From Dyella_B jejuensis (GTDB lineage: Bacteria; Pseudomonadota; Gammaproteobacteria; Xanthomonadales; Rhodanobacteraceae), in the NCBI RefSeq assembly GCF_044904675.1, contig NZ_JADIKJ010000005.1:143284-207283 (forward strand): DNA of 64,000 nt. Reading direction: 5' to 3'. This document shows, piece by piece, positions 34,615 to 43,355 of this stretch. Positions within the stretch are counted from its first letter, which is position 1; each line of letters starts with the position of its first letter. Below the pieces are notes generated by a model that saw only the letters and a program-made list of their open reading frames with translations, was not told the DNA's origin and searched no databases. The translations under genes and the position numbers were made by a program.

Positions 34615-34736
34615 CCTTACGCCGTAACGACCGTCCCAGAAGTCATGCCTGCCGATGCGCAAGTTCATGCCGCCCTCATCAGGGCTCGACCGGGCCGGTC
34701 TATGATCCTCGGATGTTCCACCTCATGGAGCGCGGC

Positions 34737-35408
34737 ATGACCGAGCCCAATCCGATCGGACCGCGCAACCTCCCCGCGGTGGTCCAGCCGGACGAATCGA
34801 GCAGCCGGGTCGCCCAGGCGATTCTCGATTTCGTCAGCCAGATTCCTGACAGCAAGGTCCACAGCCATCTCGATCCGGAGATGGAGGCGCGCCGGCTGGC
34901 CAATCGCGCGGCCCAGCGCGCGGCCCTGACGGCAGGCACGCTGGCGCTGCCGCCCGGTCCGCTGGGCTGGCTGACGATCCTGCCGGAGCTGGTTTCGATC
35001 TGGAAAATCCAGGCGCAACTGGTCAGCGATATCGCCGCCGCCTATGGCCGGCACGCGGAACTGGGCCGCGAACAGATGTTGTGGTGCCTGTTCCGGCATA
35101 CGTCCGCGCAAGCGTTCCGCGATCTGGTGGTGCGCCTTGGCGACCGGCTGATTTTCCGGCGCCTGTCCTACGGCGTGATCGAACGCATCGCCAAGCAGAT
35201 CGGCCTCAAGGTGACCCAGCGCGCGCTAGGTGAAGGACTCTCGCGCTGGATGCCGGTAATCGGCGCGATCGGCGTCGGTGGCTACGCCTATTACGACACG
35301 CGCCAGGTTGCCGCCACCACGATCGCCATGCTGAAGAGCGAAATCGGCATGGCCGATGACGACACGCCCGCGCCGAGCGCTTCGCAAGCGATCATGCGCA
35401 CACATTGA
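34737..35408 (+). CDS. EcsC-family protein
   Basis: A 223-residue protein with the EcsC family pattern: an N-terminal LDPEMEARRLANRAAQRAALTAG, a hydrophobic stretch LPPGPLGWLTILPELVSIWKIQ, and a C-terminal glycine-rich segment MPVIGAIGVGGYAYYDTRQVA. EcsC proteins are named from a Bacillus locus linked to an ABC transporter and secretion; the molecular role is unknown. The start MTEPNP at 34737 has GGAG six bases upstream; in-frame ATGs at 34713 and 34725 are less well placed. It is divergent from the receptor gene and close to the Zur-like palindrome. Confidence 0.82.
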   Translation: MTEPNPIGPRNLPAVVQPDESSSRVAQAILDFVSQIPDSKVHSHLDPEMEARRLANRAAQRAALTAGTLALPPGPLGWLTILPELVSIWKIQAQLVSDIAAAYGRHAELGREQMLWCLFRHTSAQAFRDLVVRLGDRLIFRRLSYGVIERIAKQIGLKVTQRALGEGLSRWMPVIGAIGVGGYAYYDTRQVAATTIAMLKSEIGMADDDTPAPSASQAIMRTH

Positions 35409-35482
35409 TGCTGCGCCGGATGACGGCGCGCCGGCTTTGCGTCAAGCTGCGCGGCGTCTTGGTTACTGCGCGGAGCCGCTGC

Positions 35483-36229
35483 ATGAGTCCGTCCCATCCA
35501 CGCCCGGTCGCGTTGATCACGGGCGGCGCTAGGCGTATCGGCGCCGTGATCGCCCGCACCCTGCATGCGGCGGGTTATGACCTCGCGCTGCACTGCCGGC
35601 ATTCGACCGATGAAGCGGATGCGCTCAACGCCGAACTGACCGCGCAACGCGCCGGCAGCATGCTGCTGCTGCAGGCCGACCTTGCCGATACCGAAGGCTT
35701 GCCGCGGCTGGTCGAGGCAACGCTTGCGCGCTATGGCCGCCTGGATGCCCTGGTCAACAATGCGTCGGCGTTCTATCCCACGCCCATGGGCACCGCGACG
35801 CTCGCGCAATGGAACGAGCTGTTCGCTTCCAATGCGCAGGCTCCGTTCTTCCTTACCCAGGCTGCACTGCCCGCGCTGCGCGCGGCGCGCGGCGCCGTCG
35901 TCAACATGGTGGATATCTACGCCGAGCGCGGGCTGGACAGCCATCCCATCTATGTCATGGCCAAAGCCGCGCTGGCCGGCATGACCCGTTCGCTGGCGCT
36001 GGACCTCGGCCCGGACGTGCGCATCAACGGCATTGCGCCCGGCGCGGTGTTATGGCCGAGCGACAACAAGCCTTACGAAGACCAGCAAGCGCTGCTGGCC
36101 CGCACGCCGCTCAAGCGCGCCGGCGATCCCCGCGATGTCGCCAGCGCAGTGCTGTGGCTGCTGCGCGACGCGCCGTTCGTGACCGGGCAGATCCTTCGGA
36201 TCGATGGCGGGCGTACGGTCTCGGTCTGA
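35483..36229 (+). CDS. Pteridine reductase (short-chain dehydrogenase, FolM-like)
   Basis: A 248-residue SDR protein with the pteridine-reductase form of the nucleotide motif, TGGARRIGAVIARTL, an NNAS motif (LVNNASAFYPT), and the catalytic region VDIYAERGL...YVMAK with Tyr-x3-Lys. The Asp-Tyr arrangement replacing the classical Ser-Tyr is typical of pteridine reductases. It likely reduces dihydro-pterins (dihydromonapterin or dihydrofolate) with NADPH. It converges with folK five bases away and lies by folB, which fits a pterin role. The start MSPSHPRPVALITGG is the normal family N-terminus. Confidence 0.88.
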   Translation: MSPSHPRPVALITGGARRIGAVIARTLHAAGYDLALHCRHSTDEADALNAELTAQRAGSMLLLQADLADTEGLPRLVEATLARYGRLDALVNNASAFYPTPMGTATLAQWNELFASNAQAPFFLTQAALPALRAARGAVVNMVDIYAERGLDSHPIYVMAKAALAGMTRSLALDLGPDVRINGIAPGAVLWPSDNKPYEDQQALLARTPLKRAGDPRDVASAVLWLLRDAPFVTGQILRIDGGRTVSV

Positions 36230-36234
36230 ACGCA

Positions 36235-36738
36235 TCAGGCCTCGGTCGGCGGTTGCACCAGCGTCACCGGCGTAAGCGGTTCACGCTCCACCGGAAAAAC
36301 CGCCCACAGTTCGCCCAGGGTGATGCCGCTGACCGGATGGCGCACCGCGGGCGCGATATCGGCCATCGGCTTGAGCACGAACGCATACTTCAATTCCGTG
36401 CGCGGGATATCCAGATGCGCCGGGCCGCGCATCACCAGGTCGTCGTAGAGCACGATGTCGACGTCGAGCGTGCGATCGGAATAACGCGGCACGTCGCGAC
36501 GCCGGCCGTGGCGATCTTCCAGCGCATGCAGCCATACGTGCAGGTCGACCGGTCCAAGCTCGGTATCCAGGCCCACGGCCAGATTGATGAACTCGGCACC
36601 GTCGAAGCCTACCGACGCATTGCGATAGGCCGGCGATACCTGAAGGTGGCCGAAACGCGCGCGCAGCTCATCCAGCGCGTCGCACAGGTAACGATGTGGC
36701 TCGACATTCGAGCCCAAGCTTAGATAGACGCGCGCCAT
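36235..36738 (-). CDS. folK: 2-amino-4-hydroxy-6-hydroxymethyldihydropteridine diphosphokinase
   Basis: The product (167 residues) transfers pyrophosphate from ATP to 6-hydroxymethyl-7,8-dihydropterin in folate synthesis. Family signatures are YLSLGSNVEPH at the N-terminus, FINLAVGLDT and the magnesium/ATP motif SDRTLDVDIVLYDD followed by DIPRTELKYAFVLKPMADIAP (HPR is replaced by IPR here). It is downstream of folB with a 13-bp gap, giving consecutive steps in one operon. Confidence 0.95.
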   Translation of the reverse strand: MARVYLSLGSNVEPHRYLCDALDELRARFGHLQVSPAYRNASVGFDGAEFINLAVGLDTELGPVDLHVWLHALEDRHGRRRDVPRYSDRTLDVDIVLYDDLVMRGPAHLDIPRTELKYAFVLKPMADIAPAVRHPVSGITLGELWAVFPVEREPLTPVTLVQPPTEA

Positions 36739-36751
36739 GGCTGAAATGCTC

Positions 36752-37108
36752 CTATGGCCGCGTGCCGCGTTCGATCATCACGCCGACGGCTTTGGCCCCG
36801 CGCACCGCGCCCGGCTTGGACAATTTCAAACGCACCCAGGCCACGCCGAATTCTTCCCGGATGATCTTCGCGCATCCCTCGGCCAGCGTCTCGACCAGAC
36901 CATAGTTGGATTCGCTGATGTAGGCGATCAGCCGCTTGGACACATCCTTGTAGTTGAGCGTGTGGGCGATATCGTCGGTAGCGGCGGGCACGGTGTTGTC
37001 GAAGGCCATTTCGACATCCAGCGAAAGTCGCTGTCGCACGCGCCGCTCCCAATCGTAGATGCCGATGACGGTATCGACGCGCAGGTCTTCAATGAAAACG
37101 ATATCCAT
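36752..37108 (-). CDS. folB: Dihydroneopterin aldolase
   Basis: A 118-residue protein with the FolB signatures IFIEDLRVDTVIGIYDWER-like opening (MDIVFIEDLRVDTVIGIYDW), LNYKDVSKRL and SNYGLVETLAEGCAKII with the catalytic Glu/Lys region near KLSKPGAVRGA. It cleaves dihydroneopterin to 6-hydroxymethyl-dihydropterin, the substrate of FolK encoded next. The ATG at 37108 gives the family length, so the longer upstream frame, which overlaps tsaD, is rejected. Confidence 0.95.
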   Translation of the reverse strand: MDIVFIEDLRVDTVIGIYDWERRVRQRLSLDVEMAFDNTVPAATDDIAHTLNYKDVSKRLIAYISESNYGLVETLAEGCAKIIREEFGVAWVRLKLSKPGAVRGAKAVGVMIERGTRP

Positions 37109-37149
37109 GTGTCCAAGTGTGCCAAGAAGTAAAAAGCGCAACGACGCGG

Positions 37150-38193
37150 TCAGGCCGCTGGCGGCAGGGTCTGCAGATCCCAGCGCGGGAATACCTGTAC
37201 CGATGGATCCTGGTGCTGGCCATGGGCCAGCCGGATGGCGCCGGCCAGTGCGATCATCGCACCGTTGTCGGTACAAAACTGCAATCGCGGAAAATAGGTT
37301 TTGAAACCATCCCTGGCGCCAGCGGCCGCCAGCTCTTCGCGCAGGCGCCGGTTGGCGCCGACGCCACCGGCGATCACCAGCCGGCTTGCCCCGGTTGCGG
37401 CCAAAGCGCGCCGGCATTTGATCAGCAGCGTCTCGACGATCGCCTCCTCGAAGGCCCGCGCGATGTCGGCGCGCGTCTGTTCGCTGCGGTCGGACTGCTG
37501 CCAGGCCAGCAGCACCTGGGTCTTGAGCCCGGAGAAACTGAAATCGAGCCCTGGCCGATCGGTCATCGGACGGGAGAAACGGAACGCCCCGGGCCGGCCG
37601 CTGCCGGCCAGCGCCGCCAGCGCGGGACCGCCGGGATAGGGCAACCCCATCAGCTTGGCAGTCTTGTCGAACGCCTCGCCAGCAGCATCGTCCAGGGTAT
37701 CGCCCAGGATGCGATAACGCCCGATCGCCTGCACTTCCACCAGCATCGAATGGCCACCCGATACCAGCAAGGCCACGAACGACGGCTCGGGCGGATCTTC
37801 TTCCAGCAGCGGGGCCAGCAGATGCCCTTCCATATGGTGTATGCCGATGGCCGGCACACCCAGCGCCCAGGCCAGCGCGCGGCCGGTGGCGGCCCCTACC
37901 AGCAGGGCGCCGACCAGCCCGGGGCCCGCCGTGTAGGCCACGCCGCCCAGATCCGCCGGCGCCAGTCCCGCCTGGGCCAGCGCTTCGCGTACCAACGGCA
38001 GCAGTTTGCGCACGTGATCGCGGCTGGCCAGTTCCGGCACTACGCCGCCGTAATCGGCATGCAGTTTGATCTGCGTGTACAGCGCGTGCGCCAGCAAGCC
38101 GTTCCCCGGCGCCCGCGGTTCCCAGCGCAGCAACGCCACGCCGGTTTCGTCGCAGGACGTTTCGATGCCCAGGATCGGGCGCTGGTTAGCCAT
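37150..38193 (-). CDS. tsaD: tRNA threonylcarbamoyladenosine synthase subunit TsaD
   Basis: The 347-residue protein (Kae1/YgjD family) transfers threonylcarbamoyl to A37 of ANN-decoding tRNAs with TsaB and TsaE. The iron ligands His120 and His124 lie in HHMEGH, with a C-terminal Asp in FCTDNGAMIA. Other motifs are GIETSCDETGVALL, YTAGPGLVGALLVG and GVGANRRLREEL. The start MANQRPILGIETSCD at 38193 is standard; an ATG nine bases earlier is possible. It is divergent from rpsU, an arrangement conserved in many proteobacteria, and precedes folB by 41 bp. Confidence 0.97.
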   Translation of the reverse strand: MANQRPILGIETSCDETGVALLRWEPRAPGNGLLAHALYTQIKLHADYGGVVPELASRDHVRKLLPLVREALAQAGLAPADLGGVAYTAGPGLVGALLVGAATGRALAWALGVPAIGIHHMEGHLLAPLLEEDPPEPSFVALLVSGGHSMLVEVQAIGRYRILGDTLDDAAGEAFDKTAKLMGLPYPGGPALAALAGSGRPGAFRFSRPMTDRPGLDFSFSGLKTQVLLAWQQSDRSEQTRADIARAFEEAIVETLLIKCRRALAATGASRLVIAGGVGANRRLREELAAAGARDGFKTYFPRLQFCTDNGAMIALAGAIRLAHGQHQDPSVQVFPRWDLQTLPPAA

Positions 38194-38352
38194 AGCGGGC
38201 ATGGAGACAAGTCGGAAACAGGCGATATCGCGGCACGGCATGGTATCGGTAAAGGCAGGAAGCCGGCACGGGAAACGGGGGAAATCCGGACGGAAAATGA
38301 CAAATAATCCGTAATGCTGCGCGAGCGTCGTCCAGATTTCGTCCTCGTGCCT

Positions 38353-38382
38353 TTGAAATCTCGATCCGGTCGAGGGTATACT
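38353..38382 (+). promoter_or_regulatory. Sigma-70 promoter of rpsU
   Basis: TTGAAA (38353-38358), an 18-bp spacer and TATACT (38377-38382) form a good sigma-70 promoter 47 bp upstream of rpsU, the first gene of the macromolecular-synthesis operon. Confidence 0.75.
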
Positions 38383-38429
38383 TTGCGGCTCGCCCGGTTC
38401 TGCGGGCACGTTTACTACCCGGAGTTTCC

Positions 38430-38645
38430 ATGCCCAGCGTAAAAGTTCGCGAGAACGAGCCGTTCGAACTCGCCCTGCGCCGCTTCAAGCGCACCTGCGA
38501 AAAGGCCGGCGTACTCGCCGAAACCCGCAAGCGGGAGTTCTACGAAAAGCCGACCCAGGAACGCAAGCGCAAGCGCGCCGCCGCCGTGAAGCGTCACCTG
38601 CGCCGCCTGTCGCGCGACGTTTCGCGCAAGACTCGCCTGTACTGA
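38430..38645 (+). CDS. rpsU: 30S ribosomal protein bS21
   Basis: A 71-residue very basic protein, identical in layout to bS21: MPSVKVRENEPFELALRRFK, a middle CEKAGVLAETRKREFYEKPT and a C-terminal RKRAAAVKRHLRRLSRD. bS21 binds the small-subunit platform and helps initiation. GGAG lies before the ATG. It heads the rpsU-yqeY-dnaG cluster and has a clear upstream promoter. Confidence 0.98.
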   Translation: MPSVKVRENEPFELALRRFKRTCEKAGVLAETRKREFYEKPTQERKRKRAAAVKRHLRRLSRDVSRKTRLY

Positions 38646-38752
38646 GCCCTGCCCGCCTCCGGGCGGATCCGGTCCGGGCCAGCCCGTACCGAACCCAGGG
38701 CCCGCAGCCGGCGCGTCCATTCGCAGCCGCTGCCAGCAAGGCACTTGCACTG

Positions 38753-38783
38753 GCCGACGTTGCCCCGCAACGTCGGCTTTGTG
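38753..38783 (+). terminator. Hairpin terminator/attenuator between rpsU and yqeY
   Basis: GCCGACGTTGC (38753-38763) pairs perfectly with GCAACGTCGGC (38767-38777) over a CCC loop, then TTTGTGCTTT. As in the E. coli rpsU-dnaG operon, an internal terminator here would make S21 mRNA more abundant than primase mRNA. Confidence 0.75.
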
Positions 38784-38803
38784 CTTTCCGAAGGAGCCAA
38801 CGC

Positions 38804-39250
38804 ATGTCACTGAAACAACAGCTCACCGAGGATATGAAGAGCGCCATGCGCGGCGGCGACAAGCACCGCCTCGGCGTGATCCGCCTGATCCTGGCCGCCA
38901 TCAAGCAGCGTGAAGTGGACGAGCGGATCGAACTGGACGATATCCAGGTGATCGCCGCGCTGGAGAAAATGCTCAAGCAGCGCAAGGATTCGGTCAGCCA
39001 GTACAGCCAGGCCGGTCGCGATGACCTGGCCGAGGTGGAGCGTGCCGAAATGGCCGTGATCGAAGGCTACCTGCCGGCCAAAATGAGCGATGCCGAGGTC
39101 GAGGCGCTGATCGTGGCCGCCATCGCCGAAATCGGCGCGAACAGCCCGCGCGACATGGGCAAGGTGGTCGCCGTCGTCAAGCAAAAGACCGCCGGCCGCG
39201 CCGACATGGCGCAGGTCTCGGCACGCATCAAGGCGCGCCTGGGCGGTTGA
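38804..39250 (+). CDS. yqeY: GatB/YqeY domain-containing protein
   Basis: A 148-residue helical protein of the YqeY family (SLKQQLTEDMKSAMRGGDKHRLGVIRLILAAIKQREVDE split here, EIERAEMAVIEGYLP-like region ERAEMAVIEGYLPAKMSDAEVEAL, GKVVAVVKQKTAGRADM). It shares the tRNA-binding tail domain of GatB amidotransferase and may bind tRNA, but its role is not proven. GAAGGAG precedes the start. It occupies the conserved place between rpsU and dnaG. Confidence 0.93.
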   Translation: MSLKQQLTEDMKSAMRGGDKHRLGVIRLILAAIKQREVDERIELDDIQVIAALEKMLKQRKDSVSQYSQAGRDDLAEVERAEMAVIEGYLPAKMSDAEVEALIVAAIAEIGANSPRDMGKVVAVVKQKTAGRADMAQVSARIKARLGG

Positions 39251-39358
39251 CCGGCGCCGGTGCTTCCCTTGCACGCCCCCCCTTGCATGCCGTGGCGCCA
39301 TCTTCACACCCGCAAGGCTTAGATTCGTTCACCGCAGGACGCTCTCAAGGAGAACAGC

Positions 39359-39529
39359 ATGCTCAAGTGGGCCATCATCTTTGCCATCGTCTCGCTGATT
39401 TCCGGCTGGCTGGGCTTCGGCACGCTTTCCGGCGTCGCCGCCACCATCGCGAAAGTCCTGTTCGCCATTTTCGTGATCATCTTCCTGATCGCCATCCTGG
39501 CCGTGATCGGGCTGATCCACGTTCTTTAG
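39359..39529 (+). CDS. DUF1328 small membrane protein (YtjA-like)
   Basis: A 56-residue protein made of two membrane helices: MLKWAIIFAIVSLISGWLGF, then GVAATIAKVLFAIFVIIFLI and AILAVIGLIHVL. This is the complete DUF1328/YtjA pattern. The function is unknown; the family is often stress-induced. CAAGGAGAAC gives a good ribosome-binding site. It lies between yqeY and dnaG, an insertion into the usual operon. Confidence 0.85.
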   Translation: MLKWAIIFAIVSLISGWLGFGTLSGVAATIAKVLFAIFVIIFLIAILAVIGLIHVL

Positions 39530-39583
39530 CGCCTTGCGCAAACCCGCGTGCGGCAGTGCGTGGCCAGGGCCCGGTCACGCTAT

Positions 39584-39614
39584 CGCGTAACCCGTGCCGG
39601 GTTAGCGTTACGCG
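39584..39614. repeat. REP-like nested hairpin before dnaG
   Basis: CGCGTAAC (39584-39591) pairs with GTTACGCG (39607-39614), and inside it AACCCG pairs with CGGGTT around TGC. The following GAATAGTCGAACAGGCCCTA matches the tail of the 50-bp repeats near 17 and 18.5 kb. It may also damp transcription into dnaG. Confidence 0.55.
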
Positions 39615-39646
39615 AATAGTCGAACAGGCCCTAGACTAGCCAGACT

Positions 39647-41383
39647 ATGCGCGGCCGCATCCCCGATAGCTTCATCGACGAGCTGCTTGCTCGCGTCGAC
39701 ATCGTCGACGTGATCGAGCGGCGCGTGCCGTTGAAGAAGGCCGGGCGCGAATGGACCGCCTGCTGTCCATTCCACAACGAGCGCACACCGTCGTTCTACG
39801 TCAGCCCGGCCAAGCAGTTCTTCCATTGCTTCGGTTGCGGCGCGCATGGCAGCGCGATCAAGTTCCTGATGGATTACGAGCGCCTGGAATTTCCAGACGC
39901 CGTGGAGGAACTGGCGCAAGCGGTGGGCCTAAAAGTGCCCTACGAAGGAGCCCGCGACAACGCCCCGCGCGAAGACAAGACCGATCTCTACGCCGTGCTC
40001 GACGCCGCCGCGCGCTGGTACGAAGGCGAGCTGCCCAGGAGCGCCGAAGCCAAGACCTATTGCAGCAAGCGCGGACTGGACGCCGATACCATCGCACGCT
40101 TCCGCATCGGCTGGGCGCCGGCCGGCTTCGATGGCGTGATCCGCAGCCTCGGCAGCAGCGAGCGTCGCATGCAACTGCTGACCGAAGCGGGCATGGTCGC
40201 CAACAACGAACGCGGCAACAAATACGATCGCTTTCGCGAGCGGCTGATGTTTCCGATCATGGATCGCCGCGGCCGCGTCATCGCATTCGGCGGCAGGGTC
40301 CTGCAATCGGAGCAAGGCCCCAAATACCTCAATTCCCCGGAAACCCCGCTCTTCCACAAGGGCCGCGAGCTGTTCGCGCTGTGGCAGGTCAAGCAGGCCA
40401 ATAGCAGCCTCGCGCGCATCGTGGTGGTGGAAGGCTATATGGACGTGATCGCGCTGCATCAGGCGGGCCTGCCGATCGCCGTCGCCACGCTCGGCACCGC
40501 GACCACCCCCGAACATACCGAAGTACTGTTTCGCGCCGCACCGGATGTGGTGTTCTGCTTCGATGGCGATCGCGCCGGCCGTTCGGCGGCATGGAAGGCG
40601 CTTGAATCGGCGTTGCCGCGCCTGCGCGATGGACGCCAGGCCTATTTCCTGTTCCTGCCCGAAGGCGAAGATCCGGACACGCTGGTACGCAAGGAAGGCA
40701 AAGAGGGATTCGAAAAACGCCTGCGCGAAGCCACGCCACTATCGGAATATTTTTTCGGCGAACTCGCCCGCGATGTCGACGTGGCCAGCCTCGACGGCCG
40801 CGCGCGGCTGGCTGAGCGCGCACGCCCGTTGATTGCACGATTGCCCGATGGCGCGTTCCGCGACCTGATGGCGCAGGAACTGGAAAAACGCAGCGGCGCA
40901 CGCGCGGTGCTGGAGGCCGAGCCATCCGCACGGCGCGCCGTGCAAAGACCGGTTGCCGTGCAACGCTCGCTGGTACGCAGTGCCATTGCGCTGCTGCTGG
41001 CGCAGCCCGGCCTGGCCGACCAGGTCGACAAGCCCTATGGTTTCCTGCGCCTGGCCAAGCCCGGCGTCGACCTGCTGGCCGAATTGCTGGACACGGCGCG
41101 CGCCCGTCCGGGCATCAACCCGGCCATGCTGGTGGAACATTTCGCCGAACGCCCCGAACACGCCGCCCTGCAAAAGCTCATGGCTGCCACCGTGGTCGGC
41201 GAACCGGAAATACAACGCATCGAATTTTTCGACGCCCTCGCGCGCATGGAACAGCAGGTCATCGACCAGCGGCGCGACGCGCTGGTCAAGAAAAACCGTG
41301 ATGGCGTGCTGGATAGCGCCGAGAAAGCGGAACTTCGGGAACTGCTGGCAGCACGCGCACCCGCGCCCGCCGCCACTTCCTGA
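39647..41383 (+). CDS. dnaG: DNA primase
   Basis: A 578-residue primase that makes RNA primers at replication forks. The CHC2 zinc site uses Cys40, His43, Cys61 and Cys64 (CCPFHNERTPSF and HCFGCGAHG). The catalytic TOPRIM domain shows VVVEGYMDVIALHQAG and the metal motif FDGDRAGRSAA. A C-terminal DnaB-interacting helical domain ends at AELRELLAARAP. The length is normal. It is the last gene of the rpsU cluster in this window; rpoD, the usual next gene, is not here, since a DedA gene follows. Confidence 0.97.
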   Translation: MRGRIPDSFIDELLARVDIVDVIERRVPLKKAGREWTACCPFHNERTPSFYVSPAKQFFHCFGCGAHGSAIKFLMDYERLEFPDAVEELAQAVGLKVPYEGARDNAPREDKTDLYAVLDAAARWYEGELPRSAEAKTYCSKRGLDADTIARFRIGWAPAGFDGVIRSLGSSERRMQLLTEAGMVANNERGNKYDRFRERLMFPIMDRRGRVIAFGGRVLQSEQGPKYLNSPETPLFHKGRELFALWQVKQANSSLARIVVVEGYMDVIALHQAGLPIAVATLGTATTPEHTEVLFRAAPDVVFCFDGDRAGRSAAWKALESALPRLRDGRQAYFLFLPEGEDPDTLVRKEGKEGFEKRLREATPLSEYFFGELARDVDVASLDGRARLAERARPLIARLPDGAFRDLMAQELEKRSGARAVLEAEPSARRAVQRPVAVQRSLVRSAIALLLAQPGLADQVDKPYGFLRLAKPGVDLLAELLDTARARPGINPAMLVEHFAERPEHAALQKLMAATVVGEPEIQRIEFFDALARMEQQVIDQRRDALVKKNRDGVLDSAEKAELRELLAARAPAPAATS

Positions 41384-41424
41384 CCGGCGTCCCGCCACTT
41401 TTATTCCAAGCACAAGGATCGTCG

Positions 41425-42042
41425 ATGGAATTGCTTGAACGCCTGATCGCCGTCTTCGCCGAGCACGGCTATATGGCCGTGTTTATCGCTCTGCTGCTGT
41501 GCGGCGCGGGCGTACCGCTGCCCGAAGACATCACGCTGGTTGCCGGCGGCGTGATCGCCGGCCTCGGCTACGCCAACGTGCACGTCATGGCCGCTGTCAC
41601 CCTAGCCGGCGTGCTGGCCGGCGATGCCGGCATGTTCCTGCTCGGTCATCATTATGGCGAGCGCATCTTGCAATGGCGTCCGGTCGCCTTGCTGATGCCG
41701 CCGCGCCGCTACGCAAAAATGCAGGAAAAATTCGCGCGCTACGGCAACCGCCTGATGTTCTTCGCGCGCTTCCTGCCGGGCATGCGCACGGCGGTCTACA
41801 TCACCGCCGGCGCCACGCATCGGGTCAGCTTCTGGCGGTTCCTGCTGCTCGACGGCGTGGCCGCGCTGATCAGCGTGCCGCTCTGGGTCTATCTCGGCTA
41901 TTTCGGCGCGAACCGGCGCGAATGGCTGGGAACGTGGATCCATCGCGGGCAAAGCAGCTTATGGATGTTGGCCGGCGCGTTGCTCTTGATCGCCCTCGCA
42001 CTGTGGTGGCGGCATCGGCGGCGTAGGCGGCAACGCCATTGA
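41425..42042 (+). CDS. DedA-family membrane protein
   Basis: A 205-residue protein of the DedA/SNARE-associated (VTT) family: ESxP-like GAGVPLPEDITLVAGGVIAGLG near the N-terminus, LAGDAGMFLLGHHYGERIL, the conserved FARFLPGMRTAVYITAGATH, and a basic C-terminal tail RHRRRRRQRH. DedA proteins act in undecaprenyl-phosphate or lipid transport across the inner membrane and in envelope homeostasis. The start follows AAGGATCG. It probably stands as its own unit after dnaG. Confidence 0.92.
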   Translation: MELLERLIAVFAEHGYMAVFIALLLCGAGVPLPEDITLVAGGVIAGLGYANVHVMAAVTLAGVLAGDAGMFLLGHHYGERILQWRPVALLMPPRRYAKMQEKFARYGNRLMFFARFLPGMRTAVYITAGATHRVSFWRFLLLDGVAALISVPLWVYLGYFGANRREWLGTWIHRGQSSLWMLAGALLLIALALWWRHRRRRRQRH

Positions 42043-42096
42043 GTTTCGCCGCAGCGAAGGCATCGCTCCGCCACCATCGCAGCATCGACCTCGCCG

Positions 42097-42858
42097 CTAT
42101 GTGTGCAGTTGCGCACTCAGGCTCTTGAGGCTTTGCTGGTCTATCCGGATGAATCCACTGGTCGGCGTATCGAGGTCGGCGATCAGGCTCACCGCGATCG
42201 CCACCATCAGCACCGGTACGAAGGTAGCCAGCATCGAACGATGCCGCTGGCCGTAGCCCACGACCACCGACGTGAGCACGGATAACAACGCCAACAGTGC
42301 CCAGATATCGGCGGGAATGCGATTGAGCACGGCTGCCACCCGTTCGCTGTCCAGGTCGATCATCTCGTTAAGGGCCTGGGCATAGATTGCCACGATCGGC
42401 GTCTGGCTCTGTTGCGCCGCAGTCACCGCGCCGGCCCACAACGCATCCTGTATCCGCCGCGAATCTTCGACGGCATCCTGCCGCTCACGCTCCTCATCGT
42501 TCTTGTCGAAAATGGCAATGCGTGCATCGACGTAGGCGCTTAGCAACGCTGGCGCGCGGCTCCTGATCGGTTCAGCCTGCATGGTGGCGCGCAAGTAAAC
42601 GGTGCCGATCGCGTTGGCTTCGTCGACCACCAGCTTCTTGCGCTCATCGAAGCGGCTTACTGCCATCGACATGGCGAAGCCCAGCAACAGGCTGAGCAAG
42701 AGGGCGATCTGGTTGCGCGTTTCGTGGACTTGCTTTTCCCATTCCTTGCTGTCGCGGTCCTTGGCCAGCCCGCGCAGGCAAAAGCCAAGTTCGTGCGCCA
42801 GCAACAACGCCAGGCAAGTAACGAAGAACAGCACCAGCGGATGATCAAGCAAGTACAT
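42097..42858 (-). CDS. Bestrophin-like (DUF4239-type) membrane protein
   Basis: A 253-residue protein with two N-terminal membrane helices (MYLLDHPLVLFFVTCLALLLA; IALLLSLLLGFAMSMAVSRFDERKKLVVDEANAIGTV split), a soluble middle region, and two C-terminal helices (WALLALLSVLTSVVVGYG and ATFVPVLMVAIAVSLIADLDTP ending in FIRIDQQSL). This is the layout of the bestrophin-like DUF4239 family, whose role is unknown. The motif DEANAIGT is highly characteristic. It is convergent with the DedA gene. Confidence 0.75.
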   Translation of the reverse strand: MYLLDHPLVLFFVTCLALLLAHELGFCLRGLAKDRDSKEWEKQVHETRNQIALLLSLLLGFAMSMAVSRFDERKKLVVDEANAIGTVYLRATMQAEPIRSRAPALLSAYVDARIAIFDKNDEERERQDAVEDSRRIQDALWAGAVTAAQQSQTPIVAIYAQALNEMIDLDSERVAAVLNRIPADIWALLALLSVLTSVVVGYGQRHRSMLATFVPVLMVAIAVSLIADLDTPTSGFIRIDQQSLKSLSAQLHT

Positions 42859-43355
42859 CGCCTTCCCCCTTTGCGAAGGTTCAATGCATGGCCGTCATAG
42901 TGCGCGGCGGCGTCCCGGGTTGTTTTCGCACTTTACCGATGGGGCGCCGTCCATGCATCCGTGCGCGGACCGGCGATCATCTGGATGAAGACGCCGGCAA
43001 CGCGGCTATCCTGCCAATTCCAACGCCACCCTGGCGATTGCGTCAGCCGGCAGCCTCTATACCCGCGGATCATCTGCGCATGAAGCAGGAACGTATCTGC
43101 GGGTCATCCAGACGCATGCCACGACATGCGGCATCAAGCATCGCATGCCGGAACGAGCCGATAGAACCCATGCGCTATCGGCTTCCCGCCGCCGTGCGCA
43201 CTTAACCTGACCAGATGCGGTTAAGCAACCCGCATGCCGCCGTCACGACGGTTAAACGACTCGATGCATATACGCATACACCAGGGATCTGCCGCGACAC
43301 ACAAAAGCTCGCCACACATCGTTGATGGGGCGCATAACACGTGCGAGGTAACGCA
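42859..43355. other. Gene-free, A/T-richer region upstream of the HMG-CoA reductase homologue
   Basis: No supportable gene is present; a plus-strand frame at 42888-43205 has no ribosome-binding site and resembles no family. An inverted repeat CTTAACC...GGTTAAG spans 43201-43225. The ribosome-binding site GAGG for the downstream gene lies at 43345-43348. Confidence 0.5.

Noticed and set aside
39540..39640. Nested hairpin before dnaG considered as a tRNA or small RNA gene
   Set aside because: It lacks a cloverleaf, T-loop motif or CCA end, and is better explained as a REP-like element.
42888..43205. A 105-codon frame upstream of the HMG-CoA reductase gene
   Set aside because: There is no ribosome-binding site or family resemblance, and it overlaps the inverted repeat near 43201.
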